Positions 50,549-60,055 are shown, counted from the first letter of the stretch. The stretch: DNA of 64,000 nt from Pseudomonadota bacterium (GCA_029558905.1 JAKQCX010000035.1:62001-126000); one strand, 5' to 3'. Made by a program: numbers and translations. The notes: generated from the letters alone by a model not told the origin.

Positions 50549-52156
50549 TCATTGGAACTCCATCAGATAGGGCCGCACTTCATCCAGGCCGGTCAGGCCC
50601 GCCAGCACCTTGGCGCGGGCATCGGCGGCCAGGGGATACCAGGCGTCGCCAGCCAGACGGACCAGTTCCGCCTCGCCGGCCCCCATGGCGATGGACCGGG
50701 CCAGTCCCGCGTCGAGCCACAGACTCTCGAACAGGCCGACGCGGCCGCGGTAGCCAGTGTTCAGACAATGGGCACAGCCTCGGGGCCGATACAGGGTCCC
50801 TCCGCCCTCCTGAGCCATCCCCAGCAGCCGGCGCTCCCCGGCGTCGGCGGCCTCCGGTTGGCGACAGCGGGGACACAGGCGACGCACCAAACGCTGGGCG
50901 ATCACACCTCGCAGAGAAGCGGCGATCATGTAGCGCTCGGCACCCAGGTCCGCCAGGCGGGCCACGGCTCCCGGCGCACTGTTGGTGTGCAGGCTGGAGA
51001 GCACCATGTGACCGGTGGTGGCGGCCTTCATGGCCATGTCGGCGGTATCCGCGTCGCGCACCTCCCCCACCAGGATCACGTCTGGGTCGTGGCGCAGGAA
51101 GGCCCTCAACGCCCCAACGAAGGTGAGCTTGCCGCCCACCTGCACCTGGGTGATGCCGGGCAGCACCTGCTCCACAGGGTCCTCGGCGGTAAGCACGTTC
51201 AGTCGCGTGCAGTCGATTTCCCTCAAGGCTGCGTACAGGGTAGTGGACTTTCCCGAGCCGGTTGGCCCGGTGAGCAGCAGGATGCCATGGGGATGGCGCA
51301 GGGCGGAGCCCAAAGCCGCCATCATGGCCTCGGGCATGCCCAGGCTGTCCAGGCTGGATACATCGCCATCTGTCTTCATCACCCGCACGGTGATGCGCTC
51401 GCCAAACTTGCTGGGGATGGATGCCACCCGATATTCGGTGGCCGCGTCCGGTGCTTCCGCCAAGGCGTGACGCAGGGCACCGTCCTGTGGCAGGCGGGAT
51501 TCGGCGATGTCCAACCCAGAAAGCACCTTGAAGCGCGATACCAGGGCCTCCCCCACCTGCCGTGGGAGCGGCACGCCGAATGGTTGGAGCAACCCGTCCA
51601 CGCGCAGGCGCACGCTCAAGGCGTCCCGCCCCCACTCCAAGTGCACATCCGAGGCACGGCGCAGGGCTGCCTCTCGCAGGATCTGGTCGAACACAGTGAC
51701 CGGGTCGGCCACCTTGCCCAGACGGGTGTTGGGCAGAGCCGCCAGCCAGGCCTCGATGGCCTCGGGCTCGGTCAGAGCCGCCTGACGCTCCTGACTGGTG
51801 AGACGGACTGCCTGCTCCACCGCCGGCAGGTGCTCCGGATCCGCTACCACCCAGTAGTCACCTCCCTGGCGCAGACGCACCGGCGCCACGGGTGTGCGCG
51901 CCTGCAGGCTGGCAGGCAGACGGGCGAGCAGGGCCAGATCGGCCTCCACCTCGCCGGCGGCCAGGAAGGGCAGGCCCCGCATCTGCGCCAGAGCGATGTG
52001 GAAGGCGGACCGGGGCAGTTTCAGCTCCCGGGACAGGGTATCCAGCAACCCCTGACCCCTGGCGCGGGTGGATACCCGCAGACGAGCCACGGTCTCCGCA
52101 TCCAACAGCCCGGCCTGGAGGCCGGCGTTGATGAGGGTGGCCTCGCTCAGGGCCAT
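50549..52156 (-). CDS. GspE/PilB-like assembly ATPase
   Basis: A 535-residue hexameric ATPase. The N-terminal domain (about 1-130) is followed by Walker A LLTGPTGSGKSTTLY, Walker B VILVGEVRD, the His box SSLHTNSAPGAV, and a four-cysteine zinc site (CPRCRQ and CAHCLNTGYRGR). It powers pseudopilus extension. A second, PilT-type ATPase follows upstream in the same operon. Confidence 0.93.
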   Translation of the reverse strand: MALSEATLINAGLQAGLLDAETVARLRVSTRARGQGLLDTLSRELKLPRSAFHIALAQMRGLPFLAAGEVEADLALLARLPASLQARTPVAPVRLRQGGDYWVVADPEHLPAVEQAVRLTSQERQAALTEPEAIEAWLAALPNTRLGKVADPVTVFDQILREAALRRASDVHLEWGRDALSVRLRVDGLLQPFGVPLPRQVGEALVSRFKVLSGLDIAESRLPQDGALRHALAEAPDAATEYRVASIPSKFGERITVRVMKTDGDVSSLDSLGMPEAMMAALGSALRHPHGILLLTGPTGSGKSTTLYAALREIDCTRLNVLTAEDPVEQVLPGITQVQVGGKLTFVGALRAFLRHDPDVILVGEVRDADTADMAMKAATTGHMVLSSLHTNSAPGAVARLADLGAERYMIAASLRGVIAQRLVRRLCPRCRQPEAADAGERRLLGMAQEGGGTLYRPRGCAHCLNTGYRGRVGLFESLWLDAGLARSIAMGAGEAELVRLAGDAWYPLAADARAKVLAGLTGLDEVRPYLMEFQ

Positions 52157-52175
52157 GGCGATCTCCCTTGGAAGG

Positions 52176-53279
52176 TCATGTACGTCCCCTGCCCTTTAGC
52201 GGGGTAATGGCGGGTTCCAGCTTGCGTGGGTCGCGTGCCAGGGCGCGGGCCTCCTCAATGCGCACGACGCGCCGCCGCACCAAATCCGCCAGGCACTGGT
52301 CTGCGGTCTGCATGCCCAGTTCGGCGCCCGACTCGATGGCCGAATAGATCTGGGCAGTGCGGGCGGAGGCGATAAGGTTGGCGATGGCCGGCGTGGCGCG
52401 CAGGATCTCCAGTATCGGCACCCGCCCCTGGCCGTCGGCGCGGCGGACGAGCTGCTGGGCCACCACCGCCTTCAGCACCAGGGACAGGCGGTGGCGCACC
52501 CTGTCCTGCTCGTCGCCGGGAAAGCCGCCGATGAAGCGCTCCACGGTGCCGGCCGCGTCGTTGGTGTGCAGGGTGGAGAACACCAGATGGCCGGTCTCCG
52601 CCGCCATGAGGGCGGCGCGCATGGTCTCCGTGTCCCGCAGCTCACCCACAAGAATCACATCCGGGTCTTCCCGCAGGGCGGCGCGCAAAGCACCGGCGAA
52701 ATCCGGCACGTCCAGGCCCAGTTCCCGGTGGGAGATCAGGCTAAGCCGGGAGGCGTGCAGGTACTCCACCGGGTCCTCGATGGTGAGGATGTGACGGTGG
52801 TGGCGCTGATTGATCTCGTGCACGATGGCCGCCAGGGTGGTGCTCTTGCCGCTGCCAGTTGCGCCAGTGACCAGCACCAGGCCGGCATGGATGTCGGCGA
52901 GTTCCCGCAGGCTCTCGGGCAGGCCCAGGGAGGCGAATCCGGGCAGCTCGCCGGGCAGATGGCGGGCCACCAGGGCCGGCTCACCCAGCACGGTGAAGAT
53001 GTTGACCCGGTAGCGCTCGCCGGCCCGGGAGCTGTAACCCAGGTCGGCGCTCCCGCGCTCATCCAGGTCCTGGCGACGGAGGTCGGTAAGCAGGTGGGCC
53101 AGGATGGTCTCCATGTCTTCACGGCTCACGGGCTCCCCCTCCAGGGCGGTCAGGTGGCCATGGCGGCGCAGGCTGGCTGGACGGCCGGCGCACAGATGCA
53201 GGTCGGAGCCCTCCTCCGATACCAGGCGGGCCAGCAGTTCCTCGAACAGGCGGGGTGGAGGCGAAGGCAACAAGGTCAT
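52176..53279 (-). CDS. PilT-like retraction ATPase
   Basis: A 367-residue ATPase of the PilT/PilU clade (SDLHLCAGRPASLRRHG, VTGATGSGKSTTLAAI, VILVGELRD, STLHTNDAAG). The retraction motif is AIANLIAS, close to AIRNLIRE of PilT. Type II secretion systems lack a PilT; its presence makes this a pilus-like, potentially retractable machine. It sits between the PilO-like and GspE-like genes. Confidence 0.92.
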   Translation of the reverse strand: MTLLPSPPPRLFEELLARLVSEEGSDLHLCAGRPASLRRHGHLTALEGEPVSREDMETILAHLLTDLRRQDLDERGSADLGYSSRAGERYRVNIFTVLGEPALVARHLPGELPGFASLGLPESLRELADIHAGLVLVTGATGSGKSTTLAAIVHEINQRHHRHILTIEDPVEYLHASRLSLISHRELGLDVPDFAGALRAALREDPDVILVGELRDTETMRAALMAAETGHLVFSTLHTNDAAGTVERFIGGFPGDEQDRVRHRLSLVLKAVVAQQLVRRADGQGRVPILEILRATPAIANLIASARTAQIYSAIESGAELGMQTADQCLADLVRRRVVRIEEARALARDPRKLEPAITPLKGRGRT

Positions 53280-53297
53280 GGGGACAGATTTCCAGAT

Positions 53298-53981
53298 CTA
53301 GATGGCCAGCCTGAATTCCAGCTCCAGCCATTGACGCTGGCCGCCGCGCTCGCCACCGGACGCCGAATCGACGCGCACCGCGATGTCCGCCCACACCGGC
53401 GCCGCCATCCGGGGCAGCTCCCGTAGGCCATAGAGAAACTGCATCAGGCCCCGGTAGCTGGCGCGGGCCTTGAAGCGCAACAGGGGCCGGCCGTAGCGAT
53501 TTGCCTTGGCCAGCTCGGCCAGCATCTCCGGCCCCGGCGAACGGTCCCGGTCGTCCGCACGGGGCAGCACGTGATCCAGGGCCAGGAATTCCATGTCCCC
53601 GGCCCGGGCCAGCTCGGTGATGCGGTCCTTCAGGTCCTGCAGGTCTCCTGCCCGGTCATAGGCCAGGAAACGGGGTTCCAGCTGCGCCAGCCGCGTCCGG
53701 TCGTCCTTGAGGCGGGCCTCCACCAGGGCTAGCTCCTGCTTCATCTCCGGCAGACTGGCGGCCCCCAGCTTGACCGGCGCCCGGGCCGCCTGCCTCAGGC
53801 GCACCGCCTGCTTTTCCAGCTGATAGGCCAGGTTTCCCCGGGCGCTGTGCAGGGGCCACCAGGCCGCCAGGAAGACCAGGGCCAGCAGCAGCATGCCCAC
53901 CCCCGCGGTCTGGTTCTTGCGCAAGTCGGGCAGGTCGGTCCATTGCCGTCGCATGCGGCGCCACCAGGCGGTCGGATTCAT
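53298..53981 (-). CDS. PilO-like inner-membrane assembly protein
   Basis: A 227-residue bitopic protein with one helix (GVGMLLLALVFLAAWWPL), a coiled-coil-like segment (about 55-115) and a C-terminal ferredoxin-like domain (LLRFKARASYRGLMQFLYGL). The layout is that of PilO/GspM. It overlaps the PilMN-like gene by 4 bases. Confidence 0.78.
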   Translation of the reverse strand: MNPTAWWRRMRRQWTDLPDLRKNQTAGVGMLLLALVFLAAWWPLHSARGNLAYQLEKQAVRLRQAARAPVKLGAASLPEMKQELALVEARLKDDRTRLAQLEPRFLAYDRAGDLQDLKDRITELARAGDMEFLALDHVLPRADDRDRSPGPEMLAELAKANRYGRPLLRFKARASYRGLMQFLYGLRELPRMAAPVWADIAVRVDSASGGERGGQRQWLELEFRLAI

Positions 53982-55660
53982 GCCCCCTCCTCCGGCGCCA
54001 GGTCGTCCTCCGCCCCCGGCACCAGCCAGAAGGTCACGCCATAGCCGGGAGCACCGTCACGCCCCGGTGCCTCCACCACCTCAGTGCGGGATACGGTGTA
54101 GCCCAGTTCCGCCACCTTCTCCCGGGCCCGGGTGGCGAAGCCCTGGGCGCTGTCGTAGGCCGGCGACCATGCCATCACCCGCACCCGCGCGGAATCCGCT
54201 TCCACCGTCGAGTGGCCCAGCCGGTCGATGGCCACCTCGTCGCCGGCGGTCTCCGCCAGGGTGGTGATCAGCAGCGGCAGGTGGTCCAGGGCGGCGGCAA
54301 TGGACCCCAGGCGCTCGGCCCGGTTGTGCACCTCTTCCAGTTCCCGGCGCTGGGCGGCCAGGATCATCTGGGTGGCCTTCTGCTCCTGGAGCAGGCGGCC
54401 CTCCAATGTGGCCATTTCCTTGTTGCGTTCCTCCTCGGAGGAACGGGCCTGCCACTGCAGGTCCACATGCCGCCACTGGGCGAATTCCCATCCCCAGGCC
54501 GCCAGCAGCGCCAGGGCCAGGATGGCCGGAGCCAGTACGCGCCAGGCATGCGGACGCTTCCAAACGGGCTGGCGCCGGCCGCTGGGGGCCACACGGGGCA
54601 GGGACTGGCCCTTGGCGGCCCGGGCCAGACGGGTCAGCAGGCGTTTCGTCATTTCCTGGGTCGGCTCCGCCGTCACCGGCCGTCCCAGGGCCTGGCCCAG
54701 CTCCGGCGCCCAGGTCGCCAGCAGGGCGGTGTCCTCCGGCCGGGCGGCCAGCAAGCGCAGGGGGCCGCCGGGGCCCTCCGCCGTGAGGATGGAGAGCAAC
54801 CAGGTGCGTTCCAGCCCGCCCTCGGGCCGTGATTCGGTGCGGCTGGCATGCACCCGTCCCCCCTCCCGCTCCACCAGCAGGGCCTCCTCGGGGTGCAGCT
54901 CCAGGGTCAGGTCATGACCTTCCCGTCCATCGGGTTCGGACAGCAGCCAGGCCAGGGGCAGGATGCCCTCCAGACGGATGCGCCGGGCCGCCAGGGCCTC
55001 GCGCCAGGCCTCGCGGCGGGACGCTGCCAGGGCGCAAACCAGCCAGCCGGCGTGGCCGTGCAGGCTGGCGCCGGGCCGCACGTCCAGGGCCATGTCTGCG
55101 TCCAGGTTCTGCAAGTCCTCCTGCACCTGCAAGGCCTCATCCACGTCAGGGCGGGTGACGAAGCCCAGTGTCAAGGCGTGCTCGCCGTAGCGCGCCAGGC
55201 CATAGCCCTTGCCGCTGGCCAGAGCGCTGTCCAGTACGGCGCGGCGCTGCTCACGCGGCAAGGCGCCCCGGGCCGCCAGCACCGCCCCCACGGTCCACTG
55301 GGCGTTGCATTCCGCCAGGCGGTGCTCCAGTTCGCCTCGGGCCAGGGCGGCCATCTGCTCAGGGGAGCGGGGCTTGTCCGGATTCACCGGCAGGTCGACC
55401 CGGCCCACCACGACGTTGCGGGCCGACAGCCAAGCCCGGGCGGGGCGGGGCTGGCCCAGGGCAGCCAGGCATTCATCCAGGGCAGCGGTGAAGCCGGGCT
55501 GGCGGGAGTGGACTGGGTGGCCAGGTCCGGTCTTGCCGGCCAGGGCGGCGGTGAGCCCATCCACGTCCCACACCAGCAGCAGATCGGGCCGGTTGAAGGC
55601 GGCGGCCAGGCGCGCGCCCAGCCCGGCCAGGCGTAACGGGATAGATGCGCCACCGACCAT
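53978..55660 (-). CDS. PilM/PilN-like fusion protein
   Basis: A 560-residue protein. The N-terminal 340 residues are cytoplasmic and actin/PilM-like in arrangement (LLLVWDVDGLTAALAG, QNLDADMALDVRPGA). It then has a single helix (ILALALLAAWGWEFAQW), a heptad-like coiled coil (about 405-455) and a PilN-like ferredoxin domain (VRVMAWSPAYDSAQGFATRAREKV). PilM and PilN are separate in type IV pili; here they appear fused, as in GspL. It overlaps the pseudopilin stop. Confidence 0.75.
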   Translation of the reverse strand: MVGGASIPLRLAGLGARLAAAFNRPDLLLVWDVDGLTAALAGKTGPGHPVHSRQPGFTAALDECLAALGQPRPARAWLSARNVVVGRVDLPVNPDKPRSPEQMAALARGELEHRLAECNAQWTVGAVLAARGALPREQRRAVLDSALASGKGYGLARYGEHALTLGFVTRPDVDEALQVQEDLQNLDADMALDVRPGASLHGHAGWLVCALAASRREAWREALAARRIRLEGILPLAWLLSEPDGREGHDLTLELHPEEALLVEREGGRVHASRTESRPEGGLERTWLLSILTAEGPGGPLRLLAARPEDTALLATWAPELGQALGRPVTAEPTQEMTKRLLTRLARAAKGQSLPRVAPSGRRQPVWKRPHAWRVLAPAILALALLAAWGWEFAQWRHVDLQWQARSSEEERNKEMATLEGRLLQEQKATQMILAAQRRELEEVHNRAERLGSIAAALDHLPLLITTLAETAGDEVAIDRLGHSTVEADSARVRVMAWSPAYDSAQGFATRAREKVAELGYTVSRTEVVEAPGRDGAPGYGVTFWLVPGAEDDLAPEEGA

Positions 55661-56712
55661 CAGCGCAGCTCCAGAGTGACGGCGGGTCGGTCGGCGCCGG
55701 GGAACAAGGCCACCTGGATGGCGATGGGCACGCCGCCAGCGGCGAGCACGGTATCGTCCGAGGTATGGGCAAGGCCATCCGCGTCGCTTAGCAGCACCAC
55801 AAGATGCCGGCCCATGGGCACCTTGCTGTCGGGCGTGGTGGCAATGCCTGGATCACAGGTGGCGTCGAAGGCGAGCTGCACCCGGTCGGTACAGGGCACG
55901 CCGCCCACCAGGCCGTCGCCGGTGCCGTCCAGGCAGCCTGAGTAGGACTGTGTGGTGACACGATGCCATCCCCCCCCCGAGGCGCCGTTGCGAAACCACA
56001 GCAAACTGGCTCGCAAGGGCGGGTCAGCGACGGAGCGATCCGCTCCGGTACGGTTCACCACCGTCACCTGCCAGCCATTCAGATCCACTTGCCAGTCGTG
56101 TGTGCCGATGATCAGGATCTGATCGGAGTCGTACACGGCGCTTCCCCCGGTCACGCCGTCCCCCCCCAGGCTGGACAGAGTCAGGCCACCTCCTGCCGCC
56201 ACAAGAACCCAGCCGAAGTTGCTGGCGTCGTCCGTGGCACCCCGGTTGGCAAAGCCATCCCGATATTCACCGTTGACGGCCGCCCCTCCCAGGTAGTCGC
56301 CGCGGTGGCCTTTGAGCAGGCGTTGGGCGGCGGTCCAGGAAAGCGGGGACTCGCTGCCATCCTGCGCACACAAGGCATCGGGCCGAGGGTCGAAGATGGG
56401 ATCGACGGCGGCCTGCACGGCATGGCCAGCAGGGCTGGACAAGAGCTCTGCTACGCTGGCGGGCAGCCGGCCGTTGTCCGCTACATGGCCGAACAGCCGC
56501 CAGTCTCCGTCCCAAGCCGGGCCGATAGGGCCCAGGATAGCCAAGCGCAGGCGCTCCATGCGCGCACGGGTATCGTTGTAGCGAACCTGTCCCTGGTCCT
56601 CCGCCACCACGGAAAAGCCCGCCAGGGCCAGCGCGGACAGCAGGGCCACCACGACCAGCAGCTCCATGAGGGTGAAGCCGGCGGCCAGGGCGGGGGAACA
56701 TCTCACGATCAC
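55660..56712 (-). CDS. Large pseudopilin
   Basis: A protein of about 350 residues with a short leader and a class III prepilin site (AAG|FTLMELLVVVALLSALALAGF). The large C-terminal domain has DPIFDPRPDALCAQDGS and many Gly- and Asp-rich loops. No ATG fits; GTG at 56712 or 56706 is the likely start. It is much bigger than common pseudopilins of 120-200 residues, suggesting a tip or minor role. Confidence 0.8.
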   Translation of the reverse strand: MIVRCSPALAAGFTLMELLVVVALLSALALAGFSVVAEDQGQVRYNDTRARMERLRLAILGPIGPAWDGDWRLFGHVADNGRLPASVAELLSSPAGHAVQAAVDPIFDPRPDALCAQDGSESPLSWTAAQRLLKGHRGDYLGGAAVNGEYRDGFANRGATDDASNFGWVLVAAGGGLTLSSLGGDGVTGGSAVYDSDQILIIGTHDWQVDLNGWQVTVVNRTGADRSVADPPLRASLLWFRNGASGGGWHRVTTQSYSGCLDGTGDGLVGGVPCTDRVQLAFDATCDPGIATTPDSKVPMGRHLVVLLSDADGLAHTSDDTVLAAGGVPIAIQVALFPGADRPAVTLELR

Positions 56713-56719
56713 GCCACGC

Positions 56720-57193
56720 TCACTCGAAGGACACCACCAGCAGGGCCGGCCCCAGGCGGTAGTTGTAGACGTGGTAGGCGTAGAAGGTGAGTTCCTGGCC
56801 TTCCTTGGCTTCCTTCTGCATGCGTGCCGCCGTGGCGTCCTCAACGTAGGCCGGCAGTGGCTTGTCGCCGCCATATCCGAGACCCACCCGGTAGCCCACC
56901 CGAGGCGGCTTGGCCAGACCCATGAAGCCCAGGACCTTTTTCAGATAGTCCGTTTTCTGAGGGCTGGGAGCCTGGGCCAGGCGCGCACGGAACTTCACAG
57001 GCCGGGGAGCGAATATGTAGCGCTCGCCGTTGGTGCGAGCCTGAGGAATCAGGGTGGCCAGATCGATGAGAGTAAATTCCTTGTCTGGACTGCGTATCGC
57101 CGCAGGAGAAGCGGAGAACCGCATCGTGTCGGCGGCGGAGCCGGGCGCGACGACCATAAAGACGGTCGTCAGAAGACAAATCAAGAGAGTCAT
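56720..57193 (-). CDS. Exported protein of unknown function in the pseudopilus operon
   Basis: A 157-residue protein with a signal peptide (MTLLICLLTTVFMVVAPGSA) and a soluble remainder with no cysteines (TLIDLATLIPQARTNGERYIF, GYRVGLGYGGDKPL). It is placed between two pseudopilin genes, 7 bases from the GTG start of the next. I do not recognise the family. It could be a periplasmic assembly or surface component. Confidence 0.65.
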   Translation of the reverse strand: MTLLICLLTTVFMVVAPGSAADTMRFSASPAAIRSPDKEFTLIDLATLIPQARTNGERYIFAPRPVKFRARLAQAPSPQKTDYLKKVLGFMGLAKPPRVGYRVGLGYGGDKPLPAYVEDATAARMQKEAKEGQELTFYAYHVYNYRLGPALLVVSFE

Positions 57194-57349
57194 ATCCGGT
57201 TTCTTGCTTCAGTGGGCCTGTAGCGCAAAGCGCCGAGCCGATGGGCAGTCTCATATGCAGGCAAGGGGAATGCGCCGAACTCAACACCCTGGGTATGGAC
57301 CCGCATCGGGATGGCAATAGGTTCAGAGTACGTGCGTGCAAGCATGGCC

Positions 57350-58276
57350 TTAGCGTCCCAGGCAAATCACTCGATCATCCTGGCCATCGTTATTCAGGAC
57401 GTTGGGCAGACATGGATCGGAGATATTGACGCCGCCGTATCGGCCGTCGGGGCCAGCATGGACCAGGCGTGGCACGTCACCGTTAGTCAGACCGAAATGC
57501 AGCAGCGGCCTTGGGTGTGCGGCAAATAGGTGTTTCGCCTCAACATAACCGGGCATGTCTGCCCGCACCGCACGCCAGAGCAGCATGCAGTTCGAGTCGG
57601 CAGGGCTGGTGCATCGCCACCAGGAGGCATCAGCACCGGGCCAGGGAGCACCCGCACCGACACCAGGCACGTCTTCCAGTCGCATGCCCACCACCGTTGA
57701 ACCCAGACCGGTGGCCTCGTCCAGGTCGTCACCCAGGCTAACCTGATGTCGCATCGCACGGGGCAGATAAGGTCCGCGCCAGCCACGCTGAGCCACAGGG
57801 TCCCAACGGTTAAGATGCGCCAAGGGATGGTTCTGGCACAGGGCTGGTGTTTCGAAGAGCTGCAGGAGATTGGCCGGCGAAGCGAACCAGGCATCACGCA
57901 TGGCGTCGTCTGGCTCGGGCAGGGACTCCCGTACCACGCCGATGATGCCGCCGCCGGGCGGCGCACAGGTGTACAGGCCGCTACCCGGGCTGGTCTCGGT
58001 GGTAGCGGTGCCGGCGGAGGACAGCGCGAAGGGCCCCTGGCCTGGCCAGTAGCCGGTGTCACGGAAGAACTGAAGAAGGGCCCGCGACACTTGGGTTGCT
58101 TGCGCCTGGGCGGCATCTTCCTGGGCCCGGGCCTGGACGTCCCAGAGGCTGCCATAGGCCATGAAGGCCAGTGTGGCCAGCACGGCCGTCACCACCAGGA
58201 GTTCCACAAGGGTGAATCCCCGTACACGGAACTCCTGGTGGTGACGGCCGATGATCGGGCGAAGAGTGATGGGCAT
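57350..58276 (-). CDS. Large pseudopilin
   Basis: A 308-residue protein with a 20-residue leader and prepilin site RVRG|FTLVELLVVTAVLATLAFMAYG. The C-terminal domain has repeated substrate-like or lectin-like loops with several cysteines and ends near INISDPCLPNVLNNDGQDDRV. The 157 bases upstream of its 3' neighbour hold no gene. A prepilin peptidase is not in the window. Confidence 0.82.
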   Translation of the reverse strand: MPITLRPIIGRHHQEFRVRGFTLVELLVVTAVLATLAFMAYGSLWDVQARAQEDAAQAQATQVSRALLQFFRDTGYWPGQGPFALSSAGTATTETSPGSGLYTCAPPGGGIIGVVRESLPEPDDAMRDAWFASPANLLQLFETPALCQNHPLAHLNRWDPVAQRGWRGPYLPRAMRHQVSLGDDLDEATGLGSTVVGMRLEDVPGVGAGAPWPGADASWWRCTSPADSNCMLLWRAVRADMPGYVEAKHLFAAHPRPLLHFGLTNGDVPRLVHAGPDGRYGGVNISDPCLPNVLNNDGQDDRVICLGR

Positions 58277-58333
58277 GGCGAGAACGAAGGAAATTCTGGG
58301 GAGGCGGCCCTCCCCAGGACAAGGATCGATTCC

Positions 58334-58364
58334 CCACCGGGACCGGCCGGAGCCGGTCCGGTGG
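58334..58364 (-). repeat. Hairpin after the first pseudopilin gene
   Basis: A 12-bp stem with one bulged base (58334-58346 with 58353-58364, 6-base loop) lies 15 bases past the stop of the first pseudopilin gene. No U-run follows. It could raise pseudopilin mRNA over the downstream genes by attenuation or 3' protection. Confidence 0.5.
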
Positions 58365-58378
58365 TCATGGAAGTGCGC

Positions 58379-59311
58379 TTAGGTCGCCCGCAGGTTGTCC
58401 ACCTCACCCAGTTCCTCGTCCTTGGTATCCCCCGCACCATCGATGATGGCCTGGAAGGTGGCCTGGCCACCCGGGTCGGAGACATTCCACAGCACAATGA
58501 AACGGTTGTACTCACCAGGGGCCGTATGCCGATAGACCGGAACGTTGGACAAGGCGCCGATGATGGAAGGATTGAACAGCGTGGAATCCGGGCCCGCACC
58601 CACGGCGATGAGGCGGTCGGCTGCATCGGCGTTCACCCGGTCGTTGCCACCGGTCCACAGCATTACCGAGTTGGCGGCGACACTTATGGATTGGGGCGTG
58701 AGAGGATCATTGCCGCAGCCATTTGCCGCAGCAGGCCGGAAGATGTTCTGCGGCGTCACATCATTGGTCTTACTCAAGACAAAGGACGCGATCGAAGCCG
58801 GGGCACATTCCCCACCCTGCTGTGTTTCATCGACGTAACGCAACTGGGTGATGCCTACGGCATTCAGGGCAGCCACCTCATCGGTGGTCAGGGTGGTGGG
58901 GGCCACCATGCCAGCCAGGGCGCTTTCCAGTATGGTCAGCTCGCTCAGGGTACCCGCGGTCGTGCCATCGGATGAGGACACCAGGGAATCCCAGTTATCG
59001 GGGTAGACACCTTGGTTCAGCACCCGGAAGGTCTGGATGCCTTTGGACAGTTCATCCATCATGGCGACATGGGCAGCGGCCATGCCTTTGCGGTCGGTAT
59101 CCTGCAGCATGATGGTGGCGGTGCCGGCGATAGCCGCCAGGATGGCCACCACCACCAGCAGTTCCAGCAGGGTGAAGCCATCCTGCTTCCTGCCCTTCAT
59201 CCGCTCCAGCTTTCGGCGCAGACCTCGACCCGGAACCTGGGCGGTGTCGATGCCTGCAACGACTTCGGCCTGTGCCTTGCGGGACAGGGACAACAGTTTG
59301 CTCAGCTTCAT
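58379..59311 (-). CDS. Pseudopilin with long leader, first gene of the locus
   Basis: A 310-residue protein. The leader is unusually long (about 44 residues, basic: RGLRRKLERMKGRKQDG) before the prepilin site DG|FTLLELLVVVAILAAIAGTATIML. The ATG at 59311 has an AAAGGAAA ribosome site. A helix (VAMMDELSKGIQTFRVL) precedes the globular domain. As first gene, followed by a hairpin, it could be the major subunit. It shares the size class of the other two pseudopilins of the locus. Confidence 0.82.
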   Translation of the reverse strand: MKLSKLLSLSRKAQAEVVAGIDTAQVPGRGLRRKLERMKGRKQDGFTLLELLVVVAILAAIAGTATIMLQDTDRKGMAAAHVAMMDELSKGIQTFRVLNQGVYPDNWDSLVSSSDGTTAGTLSELTILESALAGMVAPTTLTTDEVAALNAVGITQLRYVDETQQGGECAPASIASFVLSKTNDVTPQNIFRPAAANGCGNDPLTPQSISVAANSVMLWTGGNDRVNADAADRLIAVGAGPDSTLFNPSIIGALSNVPVYRHTAPGEYNRFIVLWNVSDPGGQATFQAIIDGAGDTKDEELGEVDNLRAT

Positions 59312-59470
59312 TGCATTTCCTTTCGATTGAGTTGAGAGCCTGACGAGGCCCATGCCCCGTCTTTCGCCTGACGCCGCAACCCCCTCGGTCTGCCGGTCGC
59401 CCAGATTCAGTGTGTTGTTGCCGGGGCCACCCCGGCCAGATCGCGCTCCCCTAGAGCCCTGATGTGAAGG

Positions 59471-59806
59471 CTATGTGCGCTGGCGCCGGTCCCTTCCGGA
59501 ACGCTTGTCCGGAAAGCCGATGGCACGCGCCTCACGGCGGCGATCCCCGCCCGTGCGCTTATCCTGTTTTTCCTCCCTGGCCGCGCTGCCGGGCCTTTCC
59601 TCCACTACCCGCCAGACGCCCCAGCGCAGGGGCTGACGCTCGGCGTAATCCACCACGAAGCGATACTGCTTGCCGCAGTGGAGGATGACCTCCTTCTGAC
59701 CTTTCCTGAGGATCTTCATCTCCACACGGATTTCTCCGAACCCGTCGTGGGTGAAGACCTCCTCATACAACCGCACGAAACGGTTGAGTACGTCCAAATT
59801 ACCCAT
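59471..59806 (-). CDS. Small basic protein of unknown function
   Basis: A 111-residue protein. The first 70 residues look folded (VLNRFVRLYEEVFTHDGFGEIRVEMKIL, EVILHCGKQYRFVVDYAE). The tail is strongly basic with two DRR motifs (TGGDRRREAR and SGRDRRQR), often seen in PilZ-associated or nucleic-acid-linked tails. A partial Fur-like site lies 221 bases upstream. I do not recognise the family. Confidence 0.6.
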   Translation of the reverse strand: MGNLDVLNRFVRLYEEVFTHDGFGEIRVEMKILRKGQKEVILHCGKQYRFVVDYAERQPLRWGVWRVVEERPGSAAREEKQDKRTGGDRRREARAIGFPDKRSGRDRRQRT

Positions 59807-60026
59807 GCGACACCTCTGTCAAGACCATGCCGGCATGGCCGGCATGGCGAATATTTCGAGGCAGGTAAGGGAGGGGGATATCGCCCTTTCCGCCGGCTCA
59901 AGGCCCCTCATCCGGGGCAGCACTGGGGCTTGGCTGGCGTGCCGGCAACTTGGACAAGGCCGGCGGCTGGCGATCAAAATCAGATGTTCACTACATGTTT
60001 ACATGCTAATGATATATCACGCGGAT

Positions 60027-60041
60027 GACAACCATTCTCAT
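60027..60041. promoter_or_regulatory. Weak Fur-like box
   Basis: TGACAACCATTCTCA matches 11 of 14 defined positions of the 7-1-7 Fur consensus, in an AT-rich stretch between two minus-strand genes. It could control the gene ending at 59471. Confidence 0.45.
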
Positions 60042-60055
60042 TATTTATTCTCATG

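Noticed and set aside
60027-60050. Strong Fur box or promoter for hemP
   Set aside because: It matches the consensus only partly and lies downstream of hemP on the minus strand, so it cannot drive that gene.
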